A DNA stretch of 28,079 nt from JACQFK01 sp035644495 (GTDB lineage: Bacteria; Planctomycetota; MHYJ01; JACPRB01): contig DASQOM010000289.1 of NCBI GenBank assembly GCA_035644495.1, forward strand, positions 1-28,079. The letters run 5' to 3'. Of this stretch, positions 15,562 to 23,113 are shown one piece after another. The notes beneath the pieces are model-generated. The model had not been told where the DNA came from. It saw only the letters and a list, made by a program, of their open reading frames with translations, and made no database searches. The first letter of the stretch is position 1; each line of letters starts with the position of its first letter. A program made the position numbers and the translations under genes.

Positions 15562-16448
15562 ACAAGACCGAAGGAAAGAACCTGCGCGTGGTCTTCTACG
15601 AAGGCCCCGGGAGCGCGCCGCTCGCGGCGCAGGATCGTTATCAGGCGATCTCCTCCCTGCTCCAGAACGGCTTCGAGGTGTCGCGGCCGGTCCAGGGCGG
15701 ATCCGTCGCGCCCGCGGACGGCGCGCCGATGCTGATGCTCGGCCTCTTCGACGGCGGGCGGCCGCCCGCCTTCGACGGGGCCGGCGAGGTCCACGCCCGC
15801 GACCTGCACGGCCTGGCCCCGGAGGCCGTGCTCGTCGCCGCACGCGACGTCCGCGAGAAGTCCGGCGCCCGCAAGCTCGAGGCCTGGAAACCCTGGTTTC
15901 CCGTCATCGACTACGACCGCTGCACGAACTGCATGCAGTGCCTGACGTTCTGCCTCTTCGAGGTGTACGGCGTCGACCGGAACGACAAGATCACCGTGCA
16001 GACCCAGAGCAACTGCAAGACCGACTGCCCCGCCTGCTCGCGCGTCTGCCCCGAAGTCGCCATCCTCTTCCCCAAGTACAAGAAGGGGCCGATCAACGGC
16101 GACATCGTCAAGGCCGACGACGTCAAGCGCGAGGCGATGAAGATCGACATCTCCGCGCTGCTGGGCGGCGACCTCTACGCGTCCCTGCGCGACCGCCAGC
16201 AGGACGCGCGCAAGCGCTTCTCCACGGAGCGCGACGAGTCGCGCGCGCTGCTGGAGCGCAAGCGCTGCCTCAAGGAGCTGGGCAAGACCCTCGACATCCC
16301 CGACGAGGTGCTGATGAGCCTGCCCTCGGTGGGCGATATCCAGGAACGCGCGGAGCGGGCCAAGGCGAAGATGGCGTCGCGCCAGGCGCGATCGCAGACC
16401 GTGAAGGACACCAAGCCAGCCCCGACCGAGCGGGAGTGGGGGATCTGA
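15558..16448 (+). CDS. 4Fe-4S ferredoxin-domain protein
   Basis: A 296-residue cytoplasmic protein. The N-terminal part (about 1-110) has no recognised motif. A two-cluster ferredoxin domain follows: C-T-N-C-M-Q-C-L-T-F-C (about 122-132), then C-K-T-D-C-P-A-C-S-R-V-C-P (about 153-165). The C-terminal third is charged and helical, with coiled-coil-like Arg/Lys/Glu runs. It probably supplies electrons to the radical SAM enzyme encoded directly downstream, since radical SAM enzymes need a low-potential electron for AdoMet cleavage. The GTG start overlaps the upstream TGA by four bases, and the stop overlaps the next ATG by one base (TGATG). The family is broad and the exact partner is inferred. 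Confidence 0.82.
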   Translation: MNKTEGKNLRVVFYEGPGSAPLAAQDRYQAISSLLQNGFEVSRPVQGGSVAPADGAPMLMLGLFDGGRPPAFDGAGEVHARDLHGLAPEAVLVAARDVREKSGARKLEAWKPWFPVIDYDRCTNCMQCLTFCLFEVYGVDRNDKITVQTQSNCKTDCPACSRVCPEVAILFPKYKKGPINGDIVKADDVKREAMKIDISALLGGDLYASLRDRQQDARKRFSTERDESRALLERKRCLKELGKTLDIPDEVLMSLPSVGDIQERAERAKAKMASRQARSQTVKDTKPAPTEREWGI

Positions 16449-17656
16449 TGACGATGGCGGCGATGGGCGGCTTCGCGCTCCGGATGGTCCGGTCCACCGA
16501 TCTCCGGCTGCTCTGGAAGATCGCCTACAATTTCGGCTACAAGGGCATGCGCTCGGTCGAGAAGTTCAAGGCCCGGCTCAAACAGGGCATCACCTTCCCG
16601 CCCTTCCTGTACATCTCAATCACCAACGGCTGCAATCTGCGCTGCCAGGGCTGCTGGGTCGACGTCGACAAGCCCGCCCAGCTGATCACCTTCGAGCATA
16701 TGGACCGGCTGATCCGGAACGCCAAGAAGCACGGCAACAGCTTCTTCGGGATCCTGGGCGGCGAGCCCTTCATCCACCCGGACCTGATCCGCATCCTGAA
16801 GGCGCACCCGGACTGCTACTTCCAGATCTTCACGAACGGACAGCTCATCACCGACGAGATCGCGCAGCAGCTGCACGAGGCCGGCAACGCCACGCCGCTG
16901 ATCAGCGTCGAGGGTTCGGCCACGGTCAGCGACGAACGCCGCGGGAGGAAGAACGTCCTCAGCAAGACCCTCGCGGGCCTCGAGACCTGCGTCCGCCACG
17001 GTCTGATCACCGGAGTCGCGACGAGCGCGTGCCAGAGCAACTTCGACGATCTCGTCCGCGAGGAATGGATCGACGAGCTCATCCGGAAAGGCGTGCACTA
17101 TACGTGGTTCCACACCTACCGCCCCGTCGGTCCCGTCGCCAACGCCCAGCTCGCGCTGACACCCGACCAGGTCAACCGGCTGCGCCGCTTCGTCGTCGAC
17201 ATGCGCAACCGCAAGCCGATCGCGATCGTCGACGCGTACTACGACGACGAGGGCAAAGCGCTCTGCCCCGCCGCGACGGGGATCAGCCACCATATCGGGC
17301 CCTTCGGCGACGTCGAGCCCTGCCCGATCATCCAGTTCGCCCGCGAGTCGATCCACGACAACGACGGCGACCTCTACAAGACCATGACCGAGTCGCCGCT
17401 CCTGAAGGACTTCCGCAAAACGGCGGCGAAGGCGACCCGCGGCTGCATCGTGCTGGAGCGTCCGGATCTCCTCAAGGAGGTCGTGGAGCGGCACAGCTGT
17501 CGCGATACCACGCTCCGGAAGACGGCGGCCGTCGAGCTGGCCTGGATGAAGTCGCGCCCCAGCCAGCACCAGCCCGGCAGCGAGGTGCCCGAGGGGAATT
17601 TCTTCTACCGATTCGCCAAAAAGAATTGGTTCTTCGGATTCGGGGCGTATACCTAG
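16448..17656 (+). CDS. Radical SAM enzyme with extra C-terminal cysteines
   Basis: A 402-residue radical SAM protein. The AdoMet [4Fe-4S] motif is G-C62-N-L-R-C66-Q-G-C69-W, followed by G-G-E-P-F (about 99-103). The C-terminal part has A-L-C-P-A-A and G-D-V-E-P-C-P, then R-G-C-I-V and H-S-C-R, a pattern that could hold an auxiliary cluster as in SPASM-type enzymes. The reaction is unknown. HpnH of hopanoid synthesis is also a radical SAM protein near cyclase genes, but the motif context here differs (HpnH has C-x3-C-x-G-C-G). The gene lies between a ferredoxin and a polyprenyl synthase fusion, which suggests modification of an isoprenoid or of the lipoyl protein. The start is ATG at 16448, one base inside the previous stop. 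Confidence 0.85.
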   Translation: MTMAAMGGFALRMVRSTDLRLLWKIAYNFGYKGMRSVEKFKARLKQGITFPPFLYISITNGCNLRCQGCWVDVDKPAQLITFEHMDRLIRNAKKHGNSFFGILGGEPFIHPDLIRILKAHPDCYFQIFTNGQLITDEIAQQLHEAGNATPLISVEGSATVSDERRGRKNVLSKTLAGLETCVRHGLITGVATSACQSNFDDLVREEWIDELIRKGVHYTWFHTYRPVGPVANAQLALTPDQVNRLRRFVVDMRNRKPIAIVDAYYDDEGKALCPAATGISHHIGPFGDVEPCPIIQFARESIHDNDGDLYKTMTESPLLKDFRKTAAKATRGCIVLERPDLLKEVVERHSCRDTTLRKTAAVELAWMKSRPSQHQPGSEVPEGNFFYRFAKKNWFFGFGAYT

Positions 17657-19471
17657 ATGAGCGACATGAGCGGGAACGGGACGGGTCAGGGGAACGGCGA
17701 TATTCCGGCCGCGCCGGTGCTGCTCCGCTTCGGGGCGAAGCCGGCGCTCGCCCTGCCGCCGCAGGTGCCGGTCCAGAAGTACCGCGCCGCACAGTCCAAC
17801 ATCCCCGACGACAAACGCGTCCGCGCCCAGCTCAAGAAGGCCGCGGCCGATCACGTCCGGCAGGTGAACGCGGTCCCGCCCCTCACCCTGGGCGAACTGC
17901 GCGAGCACACCTCGGCCGTGCTCGCGTTGACGGGCGTCGATCTCAAGTTCAAGGACTACGTCGCGATCCTCGTCAGCAACGCCGCCTGGCACGACACGGT
18001 GGCGAAGATCCCGTACGAGCGGCGCCTGCTGCTGCTGCCGAAGTGCCTCCGCGTGGAGGACAAGTGCCCGGCCCCGTTCGACGAGTTCGGGCTCCTCTGC
18101 AAGGAGTGCGGCCTCTGCTCCATCCAGGACCTCACCGTCGAGGCCGAACGGCTGGGCTACGCCGTCCTGGTCGCGGAAGGCTCCGCGATCGTGCGTTCCA
18201 TGATCGAGACCGGCAAGATCGAGGCCGTCGTCGGCGTCAGCTGCCTCAACGTCCTCGAGAAGAGCTTCCCCCATATGGAGGCCGCCGCCATCCCCGGCGT
18301 CGCGATCCCCCTGCTCCAGGACGACTGCATCAACACCACGGTCGACCTGGACTGGGTCTGGGACCTGATCCATCTCACCTCGAAGGACAAGACGTACCGG
18401 CTCGACCTCGACTCGCTCAAGAACGACGTCCAATCCTGGTTCGCGCCCGCCTCGCTCGACGGGATCCTGGGCCCCGCGGAGGACGAGACGTCGGCCCTCG
18501 CGCGGCGCTGGCTGGCCAAGGACGGCAAGCGCTGGCGTCCCTATCTCGCCGCCTGCGCAACGATGGCCCTGCTCAGCGACCAGAAGGACGAGGCGCCCGC
18601 CGTCACTCCCGACCTGAAGAAGCTGGCGGTCGCCGTCGAGTGTTTCCACAAGGCGTCGCTCATCCACGACGACATCGAGGACGGCGACGCGCAGCGCTAC
18701 GGCGACAAGACGCTGCACGAGGAAGTCGGCGTGCCGGTGGCGCTGAACGCCGGAGACTTCCTGCTGGGCGAAGGCTACCGCCTGATCGGGGAGCTGACCG
18801 TCGATCCCTCGGTGCGCATCGAGATGCTGAAGCTGGCGTCGGCGGGCCATCTCTCGCTGAGCCGCGGCCAGGGGCGCGAGCTGCTCTGGATCCGCAATCC
18901 GGCGCCGCTCGGCTCGGTCGAGGTGCTCGACCTGTTCCGCCTCAAGACCGCCCCCGCGTTCGAGGTGGCGCTCCGGCTGGGCGCCTGTCTCGGCGGCGCC
19001 GACGAGGGGACGCACGAGGTCCTGCGCAGATACAGCGAGTCGCTCGGCATCGCGTACCAAATCCAGGACGACCTCGAAGACTGTCGCGAGGGCGGCGAGT
19101 CGGACGATCTTTCCAAGGGCCGGCCTTCCGTCATCGTGGCCATCGCCTATAAGAGGTCCGAAGAAGGCGCGGAGAAGGAGCTGATGCGCTCGCTCTTCAA
19201 GCCGGCGGCGGCGCCGGTCAACGGGGCCGTGCACGCCGTCTTCAAGTCGAGCAAGGCGGTCGAGAAGGCGGAGGAACTCCTTGAAGCCTACAAGGAGGAC
19301 GCGATACGATCCCTGCGGTTCCTCTCGGGTCCGACGCTGAAGGGGCTGCTCCGTCGGGTCGTGGGCAAGATCTTCGGCGAACACCTCATCGAAGGATACT
19401 GCAGTGAGTTTGAGGCTCGAAATGCTGCAAGTCGCGCGGCTGGCGCCCAAACTCCTTCAAGAGGCCGCTGA
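17657..19471 (+). CDS. DUF116-like domain fused to polyprenyl (isoprenyl diphosphate) synthase
   Basis: A 604-residue two-part protein. Residues about 60-240 resemble DUF116, with seven cysteines (C130, C137, C148, C151, C154, C196, C224) including C-K-E-C-G-L-C, suggesting a metal or Fe-S site. Residues about 265-575 are a trans-polyprenyl synthase. The first Asp-rich motif is H-D-D-I-E-D (337-342), the second is Q-D-D-L-E-D (470-475), and G-K-R-W-R-P (290-295) matches the family's G-K-R-x-R-P. The synthase half should condense isopentenyl diphosphate onto an allylic diphosphate; chain length cannot be read from sequence alone. The fusion is unusual and ties the redox half of the operon to isoprenoid synthesis. 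The ATG directly follows the upstream stop. The 3' end overlaps the next gene by 68 bases. Confidence 0.88.
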   Translation: MSDMSGNGTGQGNGDIPAAPVLLRFGAKPALALPPQVPVQKYRAAQSNIPDDKRVRAQLKKAAADHVRQVNAVPPLTLGELREHTSAVLALTGVDLKFKDYVAILVSNAAWHDTVAKIPYERRLLLLPKCLRVEDKCPAPFDEFGLLCKECGLCSIQDLTVEAERLGYAVLVAEGSAIVRSMIETGKIEAVVGVSCLNVLEKSFPHMEAAAIPGVAIPLLQDDCINTTVDLDWVWDLIHLTSKDKTYRLDLDSLKNDVQSWFAPASLDGILGPAEDETSALARRWLAKDGKRWRPYLAACATMALLSDQKDEAPAVTPDLKKLAVAVECFHKASLIHDDIEDGDAQRYGDKTLHEEVGVPVALNAGDFLLGEGYRLIGELTVDPSVRIEMLKLASAGHLSLSRGQGRELLWIRNPAPLGSVEVLDLFRLKTAPAFEVALRLGACLGGADEGTHEVLRRYSESLGIAYQIQDDLEDCREGGESDDLSKGRPSVIVAIAYKRSEEGAEKELMRSLFKPAAAPVNGAVHAVFKSSKAVEKAEELLEAYKEDAIRSLRFLSGPTLKGLLRRVVGKIFGEHLIEGYCSEFEARNAASRAAGAQTPSRGR

Positions 19472-20228
19472 ACCCGTCGCCGCCTTCTTCCGCGCGCAGT
19501 TCAACGACGACGGCGGCGCCCGCGACCGCGCCGGCAACAGCGACCTCTATTACACCGTCTTCGCGCTCGAGGGTCTCATCGCCCTCCAGCAGGAGCCGCC
19601 CGCCGACAGGGTCCGAGGCTACCTTCAGCGCTTCGGCATCGGCGACGACCTCGACTTCGTCCACCAGGCCTGCCTCGCCCGGTGCTGGGCCGCGCTCGGC
19701 AGGGATGCGCTGGCCGAGGAGATCAGCGGCCCGCTCGCGCTGCGCCTCCTCCAGGGCGGAAACGATTCCGTGTACCACCAGTTCCTCAAGTTCGGCGCCC
19801 TCGAGGATCTCGGCGGGACGGTCGACGATCCCCCGGCCGTGGCCCAGCAGGTCCTCGAGCTGCAGTCGGCGGACGGCTCCTTCCGCGGGACCACGCCGAC
19901 GACCGCGGGCGCCGTCACGCTGCTCCACCACCTCGGCGCCGAGGTGCCGCGCTCCTCGGTCGACTGGCTCTACGAGCGCGCCCGCATCGAGGGCGGCTTC
20001 TACCCCGCGCCCGAGGCCTCCGTCCCCGATCTCCTCTCGACGGCGACGGCGCTCCACGCCCTCACCGCCGCCCACGCCCCCATCAGCGCCTTCCGCGAGT
20101 CCATGCTGGACTTCGTCGATTCCCTCTGGACCGGCAGGGGCTTCTGCGGCAGCTGGGCGGACGACGTAGTCGACAGCGAATACACCTTCTATGCCCTCCT
20201 CGCGCTGGGGCACCTGAGCCTCTCGTGA
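19404..20228 (+). CDS. Prenyltransferase/squalene-oxidase repeat protein (alpha-barrel)
   Basis: A 274-residue all-alpha barrel protein of the group that includes protein prenyltransferase beta subunits and terpene cyclases. About four repeats are visible, each with a Gly-rich turn before two helices: N-D-D-G-G-A-R, S-A-D-G-S-F-R-G, I-E-G-G-F-Y-P and G-F-C-G-S-W. The Cys and His that bind zinc in true protein prenyltransferases are not evident at D-L-L-S-T-A-T-A-L and D-S-E-Y-T-F. There is also no DxDD cyclase motif. It may therefore be a non-catalytic partner of the larger cyclase downstream or bind an isoprenoid. The GTG start at 19404 has GAAGGA seven bases upstream, and the stop overlaps the cyclase start (GTGA). 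Confidence 0.8.
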   Translation: MSLRLEMLQVARLAPKLLQEAAEPVAAFFRAQFNDDGGARDRAGNSDLYYTVFALEGLIALQQEPPADRVRGYLQRFGIGDDLDFVHQACLARCWAALGRDALAEEISGPLALRLLQGGNDSVYHQFLKFGALEDLGGTVDDPPAVAQQVLELQSADGSFRGTTPTTAGAVTLLHHLGAEVPRSSVDWLYERARIEGGFYPAPEASVPDLLSTATALHALTAAHAPISAFRESMLDFVDSLWTGRGFCGSWADDVVDSEYTFYALLALGHLSLS

Positions 20229-21988
20229 GCGGGGAACTCGCCCTCGAGGCCGACGCGGTGACCCGGACGCGCGCGGCGGCGCGGCGCCTGCTGCTGGAAG
20301 CTCGCCTCCCCGCCGGCCACTGGGAGGGACACCTCTCGTCCAGCGCGCTCTCGACCGCGACGGCCGTCTGCGCCCTCGAGCTGGTCCGGCGCCACCGGCC
20401 CGACGCGCCGGAGTCCCTGGGCGGGCTCGTCGCGCGCGGCCTCGCGTGGCTCGCCTCGCACCAGAACGCCGACGGCGGATACGGCGACACCACCGACAGC
20501 CCGAGCAACATCAGCACGACGACGCTCTGCTGGGCCGCGCTCGGGATGGTCCCGGGTCAGGAGGCCGCGGCGGGACGCGCCGGAGGCTGGCTGAAGAAGG
20601 ACGCCGGCGACCTCTCGCCGGGGCCGCTCGCCCGGACCATCGCCGACCGCTACGGGAAGGACCGGACCTTCTCGACGCCCATCCTGACGATGTGCGCGCT
20701 CTCGGGACGCTTCGGCGCGGGACGCGAGGCGTGGAGCTCGGTCCCCGGCCTTCCCTTCGAGCTCGCGATGCTGCCCCGCTCGTGGTTCGGAGCGCTCGGC
20801 CTCCGCGTCGTCAGCTACGCGCTGCCCGCGCTGATCGCGATCGGCCAGGCGATCCACCACCATCATCCGCCGGGCAATCCGCTCACGAGACTGCTCCGCA
20901 ATCGGGCGCGGGCCGGGACGCTGCGCCTGCTCGAAGCCATCCAGCCGGCTTCGGGCGGTTTTCTCGAGGCGACGCCCCTCACGAGCTTCGTCACGATGAG
21001 CCTCGCCGGCAGCGGACTCGCGGACCATGCCGTCGCCCGCAAGGCGGTGGGATTCCTGATCGCTTCGGCGCGCGAGGACGGGAGCTGGGCGATCGACAGC
21101 AACCTCGCCACCTGGATCACGACGCTGTCGGTCCACGCCGTCGGCGACGCTCTCTCCGCAGGCGAGCGCCGACGGATCCGCGACTGGCTGCTCCGGCAGC
21201 AGCACAAGGAGGTTCATCCTTATACCGGCGCGGCGCCCGGAGGCTGGGCGTGGACCGATCTCAGCGGCGGCGTGCCCGACGCCGACGACACGCCGGGCGC
21301 GATGCTGGCTTTGTCGCGGCTGGCCGATCCCGACGACCTCGAAGTGAAGGCCGCCGCGAGCTCCGGCGTGCGCTGGCTGATCGATCTGCAGAACTCCGAC
21401 GGCGGAGTCCCGACATTCTGCCGCGGATGGGGGAAGCTTCCCTTCGACCAGAGCTGTCCCGATCTGACGGCCCACGCGATCCGCGCCTGGTCCGTCTGGG
21501 CGCCCGGCCCGGCCGCTCCGGCGATCCGCCGCGCCTTCGATTATCTGGTCCGCGTCCAGCAGTCCGACGGCTCGTGGATCCCGTTGTGGTTCGGCAACCA
21601 GCGCGCGCCGGAGCAGGCCAATCCGGTCTATGGAACCTCCAGGGTCCTCCTCTGCGCCGGGCTGGACTCCGGGCCCGCATGGACGGGCGCGGTCCGACGC
21701 GCCAAGGACTGGCTGGTCCGCGCCCAGCGCGACGACGGCGGCTTCGGCGGCGCCCCGGGGCTGGAGGCGACCATCGAAGAGACCGCCCTGGCGGTCGAGG
21801 GCCTCGCCGTCGCGGGAGGCTGCGACGAGGCCGTCGTCCGGGGCCGACGCTGGCTCGTCCAGCGTACCGCGGAGGGCACGCGCTTTGAGCCGTCCCCCAT
21901 CGGCCTCTACTTCGCCAGACTCTGGTACTGGGACCGCCTGTATCCCCTGATCTTCACCGTCGCGGCGCTCGGACGCGGACCCGCATGA
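20225..21988 (+). CDS. Squalene-hopene-cyclase-like class II terpene cyclase
   Basis: A 587-residue class II cyclase, somewhat shorter than typical squalene-hopene cyclases (about 630-650). The catalytic acid motif is intact: D352-A-D354-D355 in V-P-D-A-D-D-T-P. Several QW-type repeats are recognisable, for example D-G-G-Y-G-D (about 83-88), D-G-S-W-A-I (285-290), D-G-G-V-P-T (392-397), D-G-S-W-I-P and D-G-G-F-G-G. The enzyme should protonate and cyclise a long polyprenyl chain at the membrane surface. No squalene-forming genes (HpnC, HpnD, HpnE) are nearby; the only local source of isoprenoid is the polyprenyl synthase fusion. The substrate may thus be squalene made elsewhere or a head-to-tail polyprenyl product. 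GTG start, coupled to the gene before it. Confidence 0.88.
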   Translation: MSGELALEADAVTRTRAAARRLLLEARLPAGHWEGHLSSSALSTATAVCALELVRRHRPDAPESLGGLVARGLAWLASHQNADGGYGDTTDSPSNISTTTLCWAALGMVPGQEAAAGRAGGWLKKDAGDLSPGPLARTIADRYGKDRTFSTPILTMCALSGRFGAGREAWSSVPGLPFELAMLPRSWFGALGLRVVSYALPALIAIGQAIHHHHPPGNPLTRLLRNRARAGTLRLLEAIQPASGGFLEATPLTSFVTMSLAGSGLADHAVARKAVGFLIASAREDGSWAIDSNLATWITTLSVHAVGDALSAGERRRIRDWLLRQQHKEVHPYTGAAPGGWAWTDLSGGVPDADDTPGAMLALSRLADPDDLEVKAAASSGVRWLIDLQNSDGGVPTFCRGWGKLPFDQSCPDLTAHAIRAWSVWAPGPAAPAIRRAFDYLVRVQQSDGSWIPLWFGNQRAPEQANPVYGTSRVLLCAGLDSGPAWTGAVRRAKDWLVRAQRDDGGFGGAPGLEATIEETALAVEGLAVAGGCDEAVVRGRRWLVQRTAEGTRFEPSPIGLYFARLWYWDRLYPLIFTVAALGRGPA

Positions 21989-23112
21989 TCTACCTCGACA
22001 ACAACGCGACGACACCGCTCGACTCGCGGGTCCTCGAGGCGATGAAGCCGTACTTCAGCGAGCGCTTCGGGAACGCGTCCAGCCGTCCGCACCTCTTCGG
22101 GGCCGAGGCGCGCGACGCCGTCGAGGCCGCCCGAACGGAAGCGGCCGCCGTCATCGGCGCGCGGCCGGACGAGATCGTCTGGACGAGCGGCGCGACCGAG
22201 TCCGACAACCTGGCCCTCAAGGGCGTCTTCGCCGAGGGAAAGGATCATATCGTCACCGTCGCGACGGAGCACCGCGCCGTCCTCGACCCCTGCGAGCGGC
22301 GGGAGCGCGACGGGTTCAAGGTCACCGTCCTCGGCGTCGGTCCCGACGGATCGCTCGACCTGGGCCGCCTGGAACGCGCGATCACGGACCGCACGCTCCT
22401 GGTCTCCGTCATGCACGCCAACAACGAGACGGGCCTGCTCCATCCTCTGGGCGAGATCGGCCTGATCTGCCGCTCGAAGGGGGCGCTCTTCCACACCGAC
22501 GCGACGCAGACCTACGGCAAGGAGGCGCTTGACGTGAACGCGGACGCGATCGACCTCCTGAGCGCGAGCGCGCACAAGTTCTGCGGGCCCAAGGGGGTCG
22601 GGCTTCTGTACGTCCGCAAGCGCGGACCGCGCGTCCGCTGCGCGCCGATGTTCCAGGGCGGCGGCCACGAGGACGGGCTGCGTCCCGGGACGCTGAACGT
22701 CCCGGGCATCGTCGGCTTCGGCGCCGCGGCCGCGATCTGCCGCGGGGAGCATAATGAGGACCAGCGGAGGATCCGCGCGCTGCGGGACTCGCTGGAGGCC
22801 GGACTGAAGTCCGCGCTCGACGGCGTCGAGGTGAACGGCGACCCGAAGCGGCGGCTCGCGAACACCACGAACCTGGCGTTCGCCGGGATCGACGCCGATG
22901 CGCTCATGAAGAGCGTGCCGGAGATCGCCGTCTCTTCGAGCGCCGCGTGCACGAGCGCGCGGATGCAGCCCAGCTACGTGCTGGGCGCGATGGGATGCAG
23001 CGAGGAGCGGATCCGGGGATCGCTGCGGTTTTCCCTCGGACGCTTCACGACCGCGGCCGAGATCGCCGCGGCCGGGGATGCCGTGGCCCGGGCCGTCCGC
23101 CATCAGCGCTGA
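21985..23112 (+). CDS. Cysteine desulfurase (IscS/NifS family)
   Basis: A 375-residue PLP enzyme that takes sulfur from cysteine as a persulfide for iron-sulfur cluster or thio-cofactor synthesis. The PLP lysine is K198 in S-A-S-A-H-K-F-C-G-P-K-G. The catalytic cysteine is C322 in S-S-S-A-A-C-T-S-A-R, followed by Q-P-S-Y-V-L as in IscS. The N-terminus Y-L-D-N-N-A-T-T-P and T-S-G-A-T-E-S-D-N also match. It is the last gene of the operon, with its ATG overlapping the cyclase stop (ATGA). No IscU-type scaffold is adjacent. In context it probably serves the operon's Fe-S, radical SAM and lipoyl proteins. It ends one base before the convergent HEAT-repeat gene. Confidence 0.93.
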   Translation: MIYLDNNATTPLDSRVLEAMKPYFSERFGNASSRPHLFGAEARDAVEAARTEAAAVIGARPDEIVWTSGATESDNLALKGVFAEGKDHIVTVATEHRAVLDPCERRERDGFKVTVLGVGPDGSLDLGRLERAITDRTLLVSVMHANNETGLLHPLGEIGLICRSKGALFHTDATQTYGKEALDVNADAIDLLSASAHKFCGPKGVGLLYVRKRGPRVRCAPMFQGGGHEDGLRPGTLNVPGIVGFGAAAAICRGEHNEDQRRIRALRDSLEAGLKSALDGVEVNGDPKRRLANTTNLAFAGIDADALMKSVPEIAVSSSAACTSARMQPSYVLGAMGCSEERIRGSLRFSLGRFTTAAEIAAAGDAVARAVRHQR

Positions 23113-23113
23113 G

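Noticed and set aside
16616..19450. 944-codon open frame on the minus strand
   Set aside because: It is antisense to the radical SAM and polyprenyl synthase genes, both of which have clear catalytic motifs. No motif is seen in the antisense product.
16448..21988. Standard hopanoid (hpn) cluster
   Set aside because: A cyclase and a radical SAM protein are present. However, squalene synthesis genes, HpnG and HpnN are missing, and the radical SAM motif differs from HpnH.
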